Made by a program: the position numbers and the translations under genes
NCBI GenBank assembly: GCA_030248215.1
Contig: JASANG010003810.1
Location: forward strand, 1-64,000
Origin: Enoplolaimus lenunculus
Taxonomy: Eukaryota; Nematoda; Enoplea; Enoplida; Thoracostomopsidae
DNA length: 64,000 bases
Direction of reading: 5' to 3'
In this document: one piece after another, positions 17,501 to 29,312 of the stretch
Numbering within the stretch: position 1 is the stretch's first letter
Layout: every line of letters begins with the position of its first letter
The notes under the pieces: model-generated
Databases searched by the model: none
What the model was told of the DNA's origin: nothing
What the model saw: only the letters and a program-made list of their open reading frames with translations

Positions 17501-20500
17501 TATTCGATAGAATGTAGCTATTTTGGAAATTGGTTCTTTGATTCGTGCTAAGCGAATGGTAGCTTTATATGATTTTTAATTTATAGTACCACTAAATTTT
17601 GAGCCTGAAGGCCTAGTGATAACTAATTATGGGATCGACCAGAATATAAAAACTGCAGCTTCAATCCTGGATATTGTCAGGAGGTTGTGTAGTATTGCGT
17701 GCGTATATTAGTAGATAGGGTGCCTTCGTTTTATGTCAGTAAAATTTGATTGAGTTCCTTTTTGTCTCATACAAGAATTGTTTTGCCTGAGTAAATGCAG
17801 CGTTAAGGGAGTTTTGGTACAAGTTCCTGTTCCGGTTTAACAGGGTCTGGTTTGCAAGAAGGATACGGTCGAACCCTGATATATGTGTATATAAGTGCAT
17901 ATTTTGCCAAAACTTAAACTTAATCACGCTAATTTAGTACTGCTAATTATAATATGTTATAATTTTGCTTGTTAGCATTCCGGAGCAGGGTGTTGAATCT
18001 TCGCTGGGGTCCCAGCCGGATATCCGGTTGTACCCTAAAACATATATAATGTGAAAGATAAAACAACATAATATGACACATTTTTGGTCTACATGGCCCA
18101 ATTGTTGTTTCAGACAATCACATCAAAGTTAGCTTCATTAAACATTTGGTTCTCACATGCGATGTGTCATGGATTCAGTGTCCGCCCCGGCTGGAACTCA
18201 TGAATCAAGGTCGCCAAATTACAATTAGGCTCGATCCGAGAGGACTAGAATCAAACAAAGTCCATTACGCTGAGGTATGGCAGTGCTTTGAAAACTGAGA
18301 AATAGTTGAAGTTTAATGGCAGAAAAATATAATCTTGGCAATGACTTTTTGGAATTATTTAGTCGAACACATAGAAAATACTTTTTGTAAAAGTATTCCT
18401 GTGAAATAAACCCTTCATATGTAGATACTTTAGTCATATTGTTTCATGGGTGTATGTTAAATTTGTTGGTTTTGGGTGTGTTTTTCAGATTACAGCATAT
18501 GAAGTTGGTCAGTCTCAGCTTGGTCCAGTTTGGCGTTTGCCAGTGACTGTTGTAGTACCGGAATCAGTTACTGACACGGTTCATTATACGCTGGAGCGGC
18601 CAGATGTTGTGTGTCGCGCATCGCAATACTATCGGCATTTTATTCATGTTCCCGATAATGCGACATGGGCAAGTAAGTGTATTTGGATTTATTGGGATTT
18701 GGATCATGTTACATTGATAGGTACTCTCGGGTGATTATCCATCAGCTATCACTTGCGCTTATATTCAGGGTCCATATTCTCAAATGTGTATAACAACATC
18801 ATCAGTTAGTAATAGGTTTGCAAACCGACTAACTATTGACGTTGTTGAACTCAAAATTGGTGCAGGAGTAGGACAAATTATATGCGAAAAATGCGGTGAT
18901 TTTTGAGCATCGGCATTCACTGGTTCGAAAATTACAGGACCTATCGCTAACTGTTGATAGATGCTTGTAGCCCTATCTGTAGTTGATGAGAAGTTTTAAA
19001 CAGGTATTACTTCCCTCTGCGTCTGAACATCTTTCTATCTTAGGACCTGCGAAATCTGTACAGATACGTATAAAATATTAAATTTGTGACTTTATGTTTC
19101 AGTTCTCAAGTTCCAATCGCACGACGCCGAAAAGTATTCCAAGTTTGTGTTTCATGCGGTACAAATTCTGCCGCAGCGCAGCTATAGATCTACCGAGTGC
19201 TATAAAGTATGCAAGTTATAGGAGCTCTCGCGTTTTCTAAACGTTTTGTACGGCGTATACCCTCTATAACATAAATATTTTTAATAATGCAGAGCTTATG
19301 ACGCTGTATCAGTTTTGATGCGCAGTTGCTAATGTTTAGTATTTTTTGATACTATGATGTTTTGTTTTGCTCTATTACCTTTTGAATTTACGTGCACATT
19401 TCGAACTGGATCTTGTAATGGATTGTACAAAACTTTATATCAGGGTATGCTGTCGTTCAGGTAGTGACACTTTCGGACAATGGTGAAACCAAACAATCGT
19501 TTACGGTGTACGGCGGACGCACTCTGGAGTTATGCATCACAAAATGGTGGTCAAGCTTAGGTGATGTCAGAGCGACTTATTCAGTGACGTTCCATGGTAT
19601 TGGTTTGCTCAAACCTATTACGCATATGGTGAGCGCTATTTAAGTTTTTCGAAAGAATGTAACCAGTCTATTCGTGGTAGAAAATGTCCCGAAGTCTAGC
19701 TCCGGTGCCCGGGTCGGGACCGTTAGAGCATTTCGATGTCTTATTTTTCCTATTATAAAGGACCTCTGTGATTGTGTTTCGTTGCCTTTTGTTTGCATTT
19801 GATTGTATCGAGCGCGGATAATGCTCTTGGACAAGAGTATACAAGTGGACATCTTCTATGTAGAGAAAAGAATATTCTCAGCGTTGCAACAAAAAGTATT
19901 TGGCTTACATTTTACTATGTTAAAATCATTATCTGTCTTGGTTGTATTAAGATCATAGCTGCTTCTATCGAATTACCGATTTAAAGTATAGAATGGGTTT
20001 AGATTCGTCTAAAACCGCTGTGCATAGAGAGACTCGGTTTTTATCTCTTAGTAGTTTATGAAATGCAGCTTGTATTAATAAATATATTGAGTTATATTTA
20101 TTAAAGTGTCAAATGTTGTGCAAGTATAGTGTTTGATTTTTAAACTTTGATTTCATGCTAATTGATCATGGCAATGTTTTAGTCCAGCAATGAACAGTTT
20201 TTGAGGATCGACGCTGTATCACCGCTGAAATACGAAGAAATTTCTCCTACGGTTGTTCTCAAGTCAATGGATCAAACTTTAAGGTAAGCAGTAGGAAGAC
20301 TATTCTTATGGCCCACATTGAAATCATTGTGATAATTAGGGCCGGGGTCGGAACCGGATGTCGATTTTTTTACCGAAGTTGGAACCGGATATGCGGTCGC
20401 ACCTTGAAATGCTTGGTATATAAATGGACGAGTTTAGGTGACGTTTTGAATGACTGCGGCTCAGGTTACACCCGGATGTCATTGATGTTTATTTAACGTC

Positions 20501-23500
20501 GTTTTTTGTGTTGATATAAATTTTTAGTTAGCTACGAAGTGAAAGAATTGACAAGTGGTCGGATTAATTTGCACACTTGCATAAATTAAATTTCAGGCCT
20601 ATCGATGCGCAAATTTCGACCCTGGGTCCGCGCGATTTGCTGCCGGAAGGCCGCCAGATATACGAATTAATTCTCACTTATACGTTCAGTTTGTCAAAAC
20701 AAACTGAATGTACGCCAACGCTGCCTTCCCTGTCGCAATATTTGTACGAGAGCGAACTTTACGGACAGCTATGGATGGTTTTTGCTTCGCCGTCAAAGCA
20801 ATACGTACTCGCAGGAGACGCGTTTCCGTGGAGGGTAAGGGTTATGCTTGGTGGGGGTGTTTGGCTTGAATTTTTTTAGATATAAGGGTGGATTCAGGGA
20901 AAATTTGGCAACGTCCGTTGTCAGTACAATACAAATCTTATTCTTATTTCTTCGGCGTGCAGTATTGTTTATTTTAGCGCAACCGTAAGGGTGGCGCTAT
21001 TATACTTGTTATGGGACATCGGACGACGGTGCAAGTCTATAGATTTGTTATCTATAATGAATTTGCGATGTCGTCTAGAGCCGTACGGCAATTGACGCAC
21101 TTTGCTGCGCTGCACCGGATTACGGTGTATGAAATAGTCAAGAAGTATAACGTCACCCTAAGTGTTCGCTTGTTGTAATGGTTGAATCTGCATTCCGGTT
21201 CCGGTCGGCAAAACAGGGATTACTTTCATTTTCCCGTTTTGTTTCTGGTATTTGGTAATTCCGGTTGCACGTTACAATATGGCTTATAATTATTTTCAGC
21301 GTACCGCCAAATTGGAAAAAGGCGACTACACAGTGCTATTACAGTTGAAAAGTGACAATCGCGATTTGCTTGAGTCATTGAAAACTACACGATTTACTGT
21401 TCAGTTCAAACTTCCGTCGCAAATCACACTCGACTGTTACTCGTCTGTTGCGGCTGCGGTTCATTTGGATGGAAAAAAGTTCGGGTCGTGCGTAATGCCT
21501 CCAGGTTCGACAGTGCCGATTTATATCAGAGCTTTGGGCGATGATAAGTAAGATTGGGCTGCGGGACGGTTTTCATATTATGGATTTTAGAAGTGGACTG
21601 GGGGTTATTTTGATTTGTAAGATTCACGTTTCGAAAGACCTTTTACGAACGTGATGCATTGAGTAGATTATAGGTTATAACTTACAGCTGTAAGGAAAGT
21701 TGTGTGCCGGTTTATTGCAGTGGTTAAGTTCGATTGTCAAGCTGCGGTACTGACTTTGACACTCGGAATATTGCCGGATTCATAATTTAAGGAGCAATTA
21801 ATTTTTGTGCTTGTATCTTGAAGTGTTTGAAGTTTGTATATGCTGCCAGCAGCGTTAGGCAACCGGGATCTTGTGTATTTCTTCTCATTCATTGTTAAGG
21901 CTTAGGCAAAACATGGGCATAGTTTAGTCTTGGTGAGAGTTTACAGGAGTAGACAAACGTATTGCCATAAAGTGCGTTTGGACGATTAGTCAGAAATTTG
22001 GTTCAAACGAATAATTACAGGATTCCCAAAACTGCAACTAACGGGTGCGTTCTCACGGGTCATTTGTGTTTGCCATCGGAAGATTTAGCGAAACGCGTTT
22101 TTCAGCTGCCGTTCACTTATTTTTTGACCGATATTTTATCGACTCCCAAATCCCGAACAGAATCCGCTGGGACGTCCAGTGTCCTAACCGTCCCTGGTGT
22201 AATTCGACCTGTCAAAGGAGGCGTTAAATGGGACGATATGAACAGTATGTTTTCTCAACAGTACACGGTTGTGTTTTTAAGTCAATTGGTTGTAAATAGC
22301 ATTTAGTTATTAATTGAAATAAAGTTGTCAAACTTATCAGAAGAAGCCGTGCCTTTTTTACACCTGCGCTGGATGCTTCGCTGGGGCTTTAGTATAAAGG
22401 TGATTAATAAATACATACAGTCGCAGTCAGAATTATGTGAGTTGACCATGCGTTCCGAACTGCGGGTGGGTTTCAGATGCGGATGTAACTGCGTCTATAG
22501 ACGCGACTCGTCGTGAGCAGAAAGAATGCCGATGTGATTATTAACCTTCAATCGGAGACACAATCGCCATTACTGCGTACTTATTTCTTCCCGTGTAGTG
22601 TAATTTAAGACTATCATGACACTGATATAGTTGAAGTAAAATTTTTTTATTTATTATTTTAGACGCTGTGCGTGACCTGAAAATCTTTTGGTTGGCAAAA
22701 CTTGAAGAGTGGCGCCGAGATGAGCTATACGAATCTTTACTTGAAATTTCACCAACAGATCATTTGCCGTTATTTGCGTCAAGATTAAAATCGTTATCTG
22801 AAATGGTTCGTTTTTTTGTGTTAGTCTTAAACCGGCAATTCAATTGGTTAATTGAATTTGTAGTTATTTTTTGCAGATGTTTGACTATCTGGTTTTTCTG
22901 ATTATATGCATATCCCACTTTTGTGAGGTTCAAATTAATTTTCAGTGTTTGCGCCGTACTTTAACCTGTAGGCCGCCTTTACAGTATAAGTTACTGGTAA
23001 GTCTCATCCTTGCTAATTATTTAAGGGCATTTACAACCATAACGCAGATAAAGTCATTGAAGCAGCCGATGAGATAATCAAACGAATAGACAAAGCAGCA
23101 CTGTTGCAATATTATGGTGCGAAATCAGATTTGTCAGACGATGCGTCGACGATTAAAAGGTAAAGATCGCAAAGGAATGTTTATTTTGATGTTTGTTTGA
23201 GTCAAAAGGCCCTAAGCGATAATCGGTCATGTGCTTTTGACTCAAAATATGCTTGTCGGACTTTAATCGTCCTAGGACAAAAATTGTTGTAAAGACATAA
23301 AGGCTTTTTGACTCAAAGGCACTCCGTTAAGTCAGGCCCTAACTCTTAAAGTTGTTACTTAAATCATGTATATGTTATGATTCCAGTGATATGGATCGAA
23401 AACGCAATTATCTTGTTGATGCATTGGTTGCACGAGCAACAGCAATTGTTTGCAGTCTTCTCGTTGCAAATCCAGACGATGTTCCGGCGTCACTGATTGT

Positions 23501-26500
23501 AATGTGGAATTCTAGACCGAAACGTAGTTGTCCACCTCCTGCCGATTCTACTCAAAACTCACGTGCTCAACACCAATCTGCTGAGAACAACGGCATTGAT
23601 TTAGGTAAGCGTTTTGTAAAGTGCAAAACGAAGCTGGATTATATCGGAACCGGCAGCTTAATCGGAACAGCAACATTATACCAGGATTCATGTTATTATC
23701 GGTGCCGAAAATAACAATCGTTGAAATGTAGTGTATTCAGCGTTTATAATTTTCAGAATTGGTACAAGTTGATTCTGATGTTCGTTGTGATAAAGATTCG
23801 CCTGAATTTATTGAAAATGAACCTAGAGTTGCAGTTGATGATAGTGACTTACCTTCGGACTTTCTGCAATCATCTGTGGATTCAATTGACAGAAAAATGA
23901 CTGCAACTCAAGATAGCAACGAGGAACCTGCGAACAAAAGCCGTGGAGAACGAAAGGGTGAAGCGGAAGAATTTTTAGATTTGGCCGATATTAGCGGTAC
24001 TGATAATGTGAGCGCGGCAGACCCTGGTCAACAAGGGTAAGCTTGGGCTATTCGCTGGTATAACTGTTAACTGTTGTTGGAGGGCTGGATTTCTTAGCTG
24101 AATGGTGTTGTTGTGGAGCAGGTTAAGTATTTTTTTCGATAGGTTATTAGTATTTTTGATATGTCTACCGGCGCTAACAACTTTCACTAGTAATTCTTTG
24201 AGCAAGAGTACACAACTTTCTATCTTTAACTGACACAAAATGTGTTAGCATACATCTTATTTTTTGCCCTGCCCATTTCATTGTCAAGGCAATAGTTACC
24301 TCTTAAAACACACCGTGTAGGCTTTGAGAATAAAAATGCAGTGGGTTAGTCATGTTGACAATTGTTGCTACAATTCATAATGGAACCATTGGCACAATGT
24401 ACCCCCACAAATGGGTTGTGGTTAATCTAAAACGCCATGCGTGCCAGGTATATTCTTTAAAATACAGAATTTAATCCAGTTACACACTCTTGTCAAAAGT
24501 AATCATTCACTCGTATAGAATTGCCTGTTTTGAAGGCAGTTAGGTTATTTTATAGGGGTCAACTGCAGAGCTCAGCATCGCTTTTTATCTAAGTGTTATT
24601 TCTCTCGGGTGAGTTAAAATTTTCCGTCGAATTGTCTTTAAAAACGTTCCCCATGAATTTTGTCTCTTCTTTAATATTATGCTGGACTTCCTGTGGTTGC
24701 ACTCAAACGGCTGAAATTCTTTGCCGTCTCTTCCTTAATAATATACTCGATACAGTTTATGTATGCAATCAAAACTTAACCGGTTGGTCAAACGTTATTT
24801 GCTGATTAATATTTCAGGAAAAAAGATGCATCCAGTGATAAAGACAGCCCGAATGCCGAAACAACATCAGATTCCGGTTTAGATAAAGCTCAAAATGATC
24901 AATTGAAAGATTCACCTCAAGCAATTGTAGATGCTGATTTGCCACAAATAAATGCACATGAGAAGCCTAAAGAAATTGCAATACGACGCGGTGCAACAGT
25001 GCAAGCAGTAGATGAAATGTTTTTGGAATTGTTGTCGTTGTGCGGAGATGCAGCAGACGCTAAGGTAGGTCTGCTTCGATTGTTTAGCATTTTTGTTTCA
25101 GGGGATTGTAATGTCATGCGGGATTCACATTATAACTGGGACAGGCGGGACACGATTTGTCCCGTGTTGATTCGACGTCAACGTTAAAATTCGGGCTTTT
25201 ATATCGAGTCAACAGACCAAACTCGACTGTCATATGACATTAGCTTACAAACCACCGTTCTCCAATGATCAATGTGTACAAGGGACGGTATGTCACGTGA
25301 TACTACGGAATATTTATGCTAATATCTTATGATATTCCAAAATTTCAACAAAACGTGTCCCAAGTTGTCCCGGTTAAAACGTGAACCCCGCATCAATGAC
25401 GGAGTTACATAAGTGTCATCGCGGTCGCGTCCCAAACTATGACTATGATCGCGATCGCATATTTTTGGACGCAGCTGCTCGCAAACTCTATTTGAACCGT
25501 TCGCGGTTACTGAGACCGCAACCGTGACTGCAACCGCGATTGCTTAGTATTAACCTTTCAATCGATTATAAACGCGCTTACAACCGCGGTTTGAGACGCG
25601 ACTGCAACCGCGTGTTTTGACACGACTGGTCTCGAGCAAAGAAAATTCAACTGCGATTGCAAAACCACGACCACAGACACAATCGTGTCTACTGTGTACT
25701 TACTATTGATTGTGTCTGTAAGCCTGTTTTTGTTTAACTTGATTAGCATTTTTTTGTTTAATGGGTTGTAATTATTTTGACGTATAGTCACGGCAGTATC
25801 GTAGGTTAGAAATTGATGTTGATTTTAAACAATGTATGGCTGTGGTTGCGTGTATCTCTATCTGCTGGAGCTCTTAATTCTGAAGTGTTTTTGTGGTTTT
25901 GTGTTAATTCATCGTTTTCAGGCTATATTAATAAATCACGTAATTTAAATTGTTTTATAGATCATTTCATTCAGTATCAAACACGCATTGGCACATAATC
26001 ACTACGGACGTGCATTGAAATTGTTGTTGAAACAGTATGAAGATAAGCCTGCGCAGGCATTAGAGCAATTTTGTATCGAAGTAAGAGAAAATATTATTGT
26101 AATTGTTCTAGTAGCATAATATGGTTTCATTGCGTTAAAATAGACATTTTGGCTGATTGACTCGGTAGTGCTATTCTTAGTCTTGATGGCCAATGTATAG
26201 AACATAGCCGGAACAGTAGTATAAGCATATTCCTAAGCGTAAGCCTAAGTCTAAGCAAAAATTAGTCTAAAGCTTAAGCTTACTCTATTGTAGACCCGCC
26301 GGAAATGTTCTATACATGGGATGTCTTGATGAACGCTTCCCACGCCACAGTTTCGATTACCAGTGCGAGCTTCAAATATATACCTATTGAAAATATTTAT
26401 GGCAGAAAATTTTAGCACTTGATGTGCTCAAAATCCAGAATAATCATTTTGTGTTTCAGGTATTTGAATTGGCCGGATTCGTTCATGTTGCAAGAAACTG

Positions 26501-26552
26501 GAAAGACGCTCTACTAGTTCGATATCCTGTTGGTGGTTACAGATTGTTTTAG
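11535..26552 (+). CDS. TPP2: Tripeptidyl-peptidase II
   Basis: Large cytosolic serine peptidase that trims tripeptides from the N-termini of proteasome products. Exons: 11535-11693, 11969-12097, 12298-12393, 12697-12804, 12954-13078, 13450-13547, 13880-13945, 14257-14411, 14738-14942, 15385-15484, 15856-15989, 16454-16584, 17310-17481, 18114-18274, 18489-18672, 19103-19206, 19461-19628, 20183-20283, 20597-20834, 21300-21547, 22021-22244, 22663-22805, 23026-23159, 23387-23604, 23757-24036, 24818-25064, 25961-26080, 26460-26552. They sum to 4341 nt (1446 aa) with every phase closing. Catalytic residues are visible: D42 (AVLDTGVDP), H263 ([10 protein letters not shown]), S448 (NGTSMSSP), and the oxyanion Asn in SAGNNGP, almost at human numbering (44, 264, 449). 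It is about 200 aa longer than human TPP2. The extra length is an acidic, low-complexity insert in exons 24-26. The start codon opens an LLPKKE N-terminus like that of other animals. Confidence 0.97.
11800..11935. repeat. CCGGATATCC-rich repeat in TPP2 intron 1... remnant
   Basis: Text with TATCCGGTATCCGGTAT, GGACCGGATATGACGGATAT and a GTCGCACCCTAG end resembles the accession-rich ACCGG elements elsewhere (20340-20420, 61340-61400). Ends are not clear. Confidence 0.45.
18765..18985. mobile_element. Family H element in TPP2 intron
   Basis: Opens with GGTCCATATTCTCAAATGTG and shares GACCTATCGCTAACTG-like text with the right part of the copy at 57695-58088. It lies in the intron between TPP2 exons 15 and 16. 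The right boundary is approximate. Confidence 0.6.
24225..24515. mobile_element. Family G element remnant in TPP2 intron
   Basis: Contains GCGTGCCAGGTATATTCTTT and CCAGTTACACACTCTTGTCA, matching the right half of the Family G copy at 54988-55293, and an AAGAGTACACAACTTTCTAT left part. It lies in the intron between TPP2 exons 25 and 26. Target duplications could not be defined. Confidence 0.6.
25116..25393. mobile_element. Family E element, complete
   Basis: 278 bp. Left end ATGCGGGATTCACATTATAAC, right end GGTTAAAACGTGAACCCCGCAT. GGACACGATTTGTCCCG at the left is matched by GTGTCCCAAGTTGTCCCG at the right. The CATATGACAT palindrome is inside. It lies in the intron between TPP2 exons 26 and 27. 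Confidence 0.9.
25400..25690. repeat. CG-rich ACCGCG-word repeat
   Basis: An island of repeated TCGCGGT / ACCGCGA words in both orientations (ATCGCGGTCGCGTCCC, TGCAACCGCGATTGC, CAACCGCGGTTTGAGACGCG) stands out from AT-rich intron DNA. It resembles the short CGCGACT stretch at 22425-22510. It may be an inverted-repeat element, but clean ends were not found. Confidence 0.6.
26188..26322. mobile_element. Family C telomere-hexamer element
   Basis: GGCCAATGTATAGAACATAG at the left and GTTCTATACATGGGAT at the right are inverted. A perfect 8-bp duplication GTCTTGAT lies at 26180-26187 and 26323-26330. The centre has AAGCGTAAGCCTAAGTCTAAGC. It lies in the last TPP2 intron. Confidence 0.93.
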
Positions 26553-26670
26553 CTATGTAATTTTTGTTTAGTAATTTATCGTTGTAAAAAATGACGTTTC
26601 TGCAGTTTTAACATATTAACATTGTGTTATTGAAGTAGTGACAAGTTAAACGGAAATATGTACTATTCAG

Positions 26671-27083
26671 CAATGTGCAACCGGAATTCCGGTTCCGGTA
26701 GGAAAATCCTGTATTTTTCACTATCCGGTTCCGGTAAAAAATCCGGTATTTATTCACCGGAATTTTCCGGTATTTTCGGTGTTGAAAAATTTTTCTCATT
26801 CGAAACTTTAAGAAAAGTTGGCATATTATTCGAACTTATTTATCTAAAATTGTCCGAGCGTGTATTGCCATAATTTTTATTCGTGCCATAATTCATAATT
26901 TATCATGTTTCCACCTACTGCATTTGATTCAGTATTTTGGCATTCAAAATAATGTGTTTACAGCATTCACAGCGATAAAATAGCGCTTAAAATGAATTTT
27001 TCGGTAACATATATTTTATATTTTCCGGTTCCGGTATTTTTAACTTTCCGGTTCCGGTATTTTATAATTCCGGTTGCACCCTG
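26671..27083. mobile_element. hAT-like MITE, CCGGTTCCGG type
   Basis: Left end CAATGTGCAACCGGAATTCC and right end GGAATTATAAAATACC-complement finishing CCGGTTGCACCCTG are inverted. The flanks CTATTCAG (26663-26670) and CTATTCAT (27084-27091) are an 8-bp duplication with one difference. The interior repeats CCGGTTCCGGTA. Its ends resemble Family D but the middle differs. It starts 118 bp after the TPP2 stop codon. Confidence 0.88.
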
Positions 27084-28013
27084 CTATTCATTGTCTTTAC
27101 TTGTGGCGTACCGAAGTTAAAGTGTAATTGGATATCAGGCGCGATAGAAGCAAGAATGGAACGATTGAAAATTTCGTACTCGAGGGCAAAAATATAACGC
27201 CCCCCATGAAGAAAATTTCTGTACCGTAAGTGTTGGTTATGGATTTTCATTTTCGATAAGTGGGTGTCCGATCTGGTTATGTAGCATTGAATTTAGGTCC
27301 CTAAACTTAAAAGTTTAATTTTGTTGTTTTAATCCAATTGAAATTCTAAGCGATGTGGCCGTTGTAGTTTCGGAACCGAACAGAAAACTAGTAGCTTTTC
27401 AAGTTATTTCGGGTTGAAATTTGAGTGTTTATTATGCAGTAAACTTCTGTGTTACTGAATATTAATGACAAAAACTATTTTATGAGCGGATTGGCTATAA
27501 CATCTAAATGCGTCGCCTAAAGAGTAATGAAATGTTTTATGGTGTATAACAGCAATTTTATTTTAGTAGTGAATATATTCGTGTACTTTTACGCGATTCA
27601 ATTACTTTCAACACTGCTCATATTTTACATGCTATATTTTCCGGATCTGGTAATAAATTCAGTATCCGGTAAAGTTATTTCCGGCCGCATACTGTGGTAT
27701 ATACAGCGTACATAGATTGCAATAATGTTTTTTCACTGTCTCGGCCCCTGTTCAGCTCAGTGACGTGAACGTTTTTCTGAGGGATTAATCTTTCGACTAA
27801 TTTTTTGCTTAGGCTATAGCTATGTGCTCGTTCTACTTTTTTAGGCAGTACAAATATTCTTGTACCACTGTAACGGCCCTATTGTCTACATTGGCCGTTA
27901 TCTATTACAGAAAACGTCGAATCCGATGTTTGATTTAACTTTTTCGTGGTATAAACAAATGGTGAAAATGGAATCAGGGTTCACCCGTCTTGGAGAAACT
28001 TGGAATGAGCTTT

Positions 28014-28531
28014 ATGCGGGGTTCACGTTATAACTGAGCACCCTGGACACGTTTTGTCCCTAAATATTTTGTCTGCACGTTTATTCGCTATCAGATTCAA
28101 AAAATTTGGATTGTCAGCTATCCAGATGTGACATCTACTGTTCGTACAACAATCTCGTATTTTATTCCAAATATTGTCTGTCAGTATCATATGATATATT
28201 TGAAAATGTCTGTAACATTGCTGTAACACGTAGAAGCTAATTTCAACTTTTGAAATCATTTAATGCTAAATATCTAACCTTTTGCTGAGTATCATATTAT
28301 ATTTAGCAGAATTTCGGAATATCATATGATATTCGCATAAATGTCACTCAGTATCATATGACACCGCTAATTGTATGCGATGATTCTTGAGGTCGGTGAT
28401 TTGTAAGTCAGTGTACAGGTGACATTCACATAATGTCTACACAACCGCTATTCAGATCACAATATTTTAAAATCGAATCAACTTGAACAAAACGTGTTCC
28501 AAGCTGCCCCAATTATAACGTGAACCCGCAT
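28014..28531. mobile_element. Family E element, complete
   Basis: 518 bp. Left end ATGCGGGGTTCACGTTATAAC, right end AATTATAACGTGAACCCGCAT. Next inside, GGACACGTTTTGTCCC is matched by AAACGTGTTCCAAGCTGCCCC. It has at least four ATCATATGATAT-type palindromes and no coding capacity. Confidence 0.92.
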
Positions 28532-29002
28532 TACACCAGGGAAAAAACTTTCATCAAAGGCTGGAACTTCAAAATTTTGAACGAAAAAATATTCATATGT
28601 AACGAATAAAGCAGTCAGAAATTTACTACTGAGATATTTTTTCCGATGAATCTGTGTCTGATGCATTATCGAATGGTGACACTTCCGTTATTTTTATGGC
28701 CGTACTTAAACTTTTTAAAATCACTTAAACTATTAAGATTTTCGATAGCTACGGGTATGCTTCAATTGTTCGATTTGCAATCTAAATAGAAATTTTTTTA
28801 CGTCATTTTTATTCATGTTTAGTTATAAAAAGTTGAAAATTTGGTGGCAAACGGTATTTGATTTTGAGTTTGCATCCTGCGAAATGGGTAGTCATCGAAA
28901 TAACGGAAAACGGATATTGATATATAATTATTCCCTGATACTGCCATTCTAGGATAGGCTAGTCAAATCTTTTGCCACAATACGTGGGCAATATTTTCAC
29001 AT

Positions 29003-29271
29003 TAACCCCTTCTCACATTGAGTTGCCTATAGGCAACTCAGCGCAGTGTATATACGTTAAATAATATATATCGCACAGTGTTTAACAATTGCAACACGTA
29101 TACATAGTACTAAATCACCACAAGACGTAAGAGCCCCCTCGGGCTCGAGCGTCAAGCTCCTATAGCTGAATGGTGATGGTATACGCCTTCCGCTCCAGCC
29201 ACTGGAGTTCGATCCTAGCATAAAAGTAGGTCTCATGTGAAATAGAAAATATTCATGTGAGAAAGGGTTAA
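29003..29271. mobile_element. Family F tRNA-like element with inverted ends
   Basis: The ends TAACCCCTTCTCACAT and ATGTGAGAAAGGGTTA are inverted complements. The centre (about 29155-29225) is tRNA-like, with an A-box-like TATAGCTGAATGGTGATGG and a B-box-like GGAGTTCGATCCTAG that forms a near-regular T arm. A palindrome GAGTTGCCTATAGGCAACTC lies by the left end. Two diverged relatives lie at 32040 and 58379. The anticodon arm does not pair well, so this is not a working tRNA gene. Confidence 0.75.
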
Positions 29272-29312
29272 ACATTCTGTATTTTTAAAGAAGTTTATAA
29301 TTAAAATTTTAA

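Larger units (their letters stand above)
26553..29312. other. Intergenic TPP2-COMMD2, no gene
   Basis: Apart from the elements listed separately (26671-27083, 28014-28531, 29003-29271) this 2.8-kb stretch has no convincing exon. A reading such as 27527-27715 is hydrophobic, AT-rich and has no splice or domain support. Confidence 0.6.

Noticed and set aside
22938-22998. Extra TPP2 exon between exons 22 and 23
   Set aside because: Joining 22805 directly to 23026 keeps the phase and gives the same length as human TPP2 in this region.
29150-29230. A functional tRNA gene
   Set aside because: A-box, B-box and T-arm-like parts exist, but the anticodon stem does not pair and the sequence recurs within a dispersed element.
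26553-29312. TPP2-COMMD2 operon
   Set aside because: The genes are 2.8 kb apart with several transposons between; no spliced-leader-like arrangement is visible.
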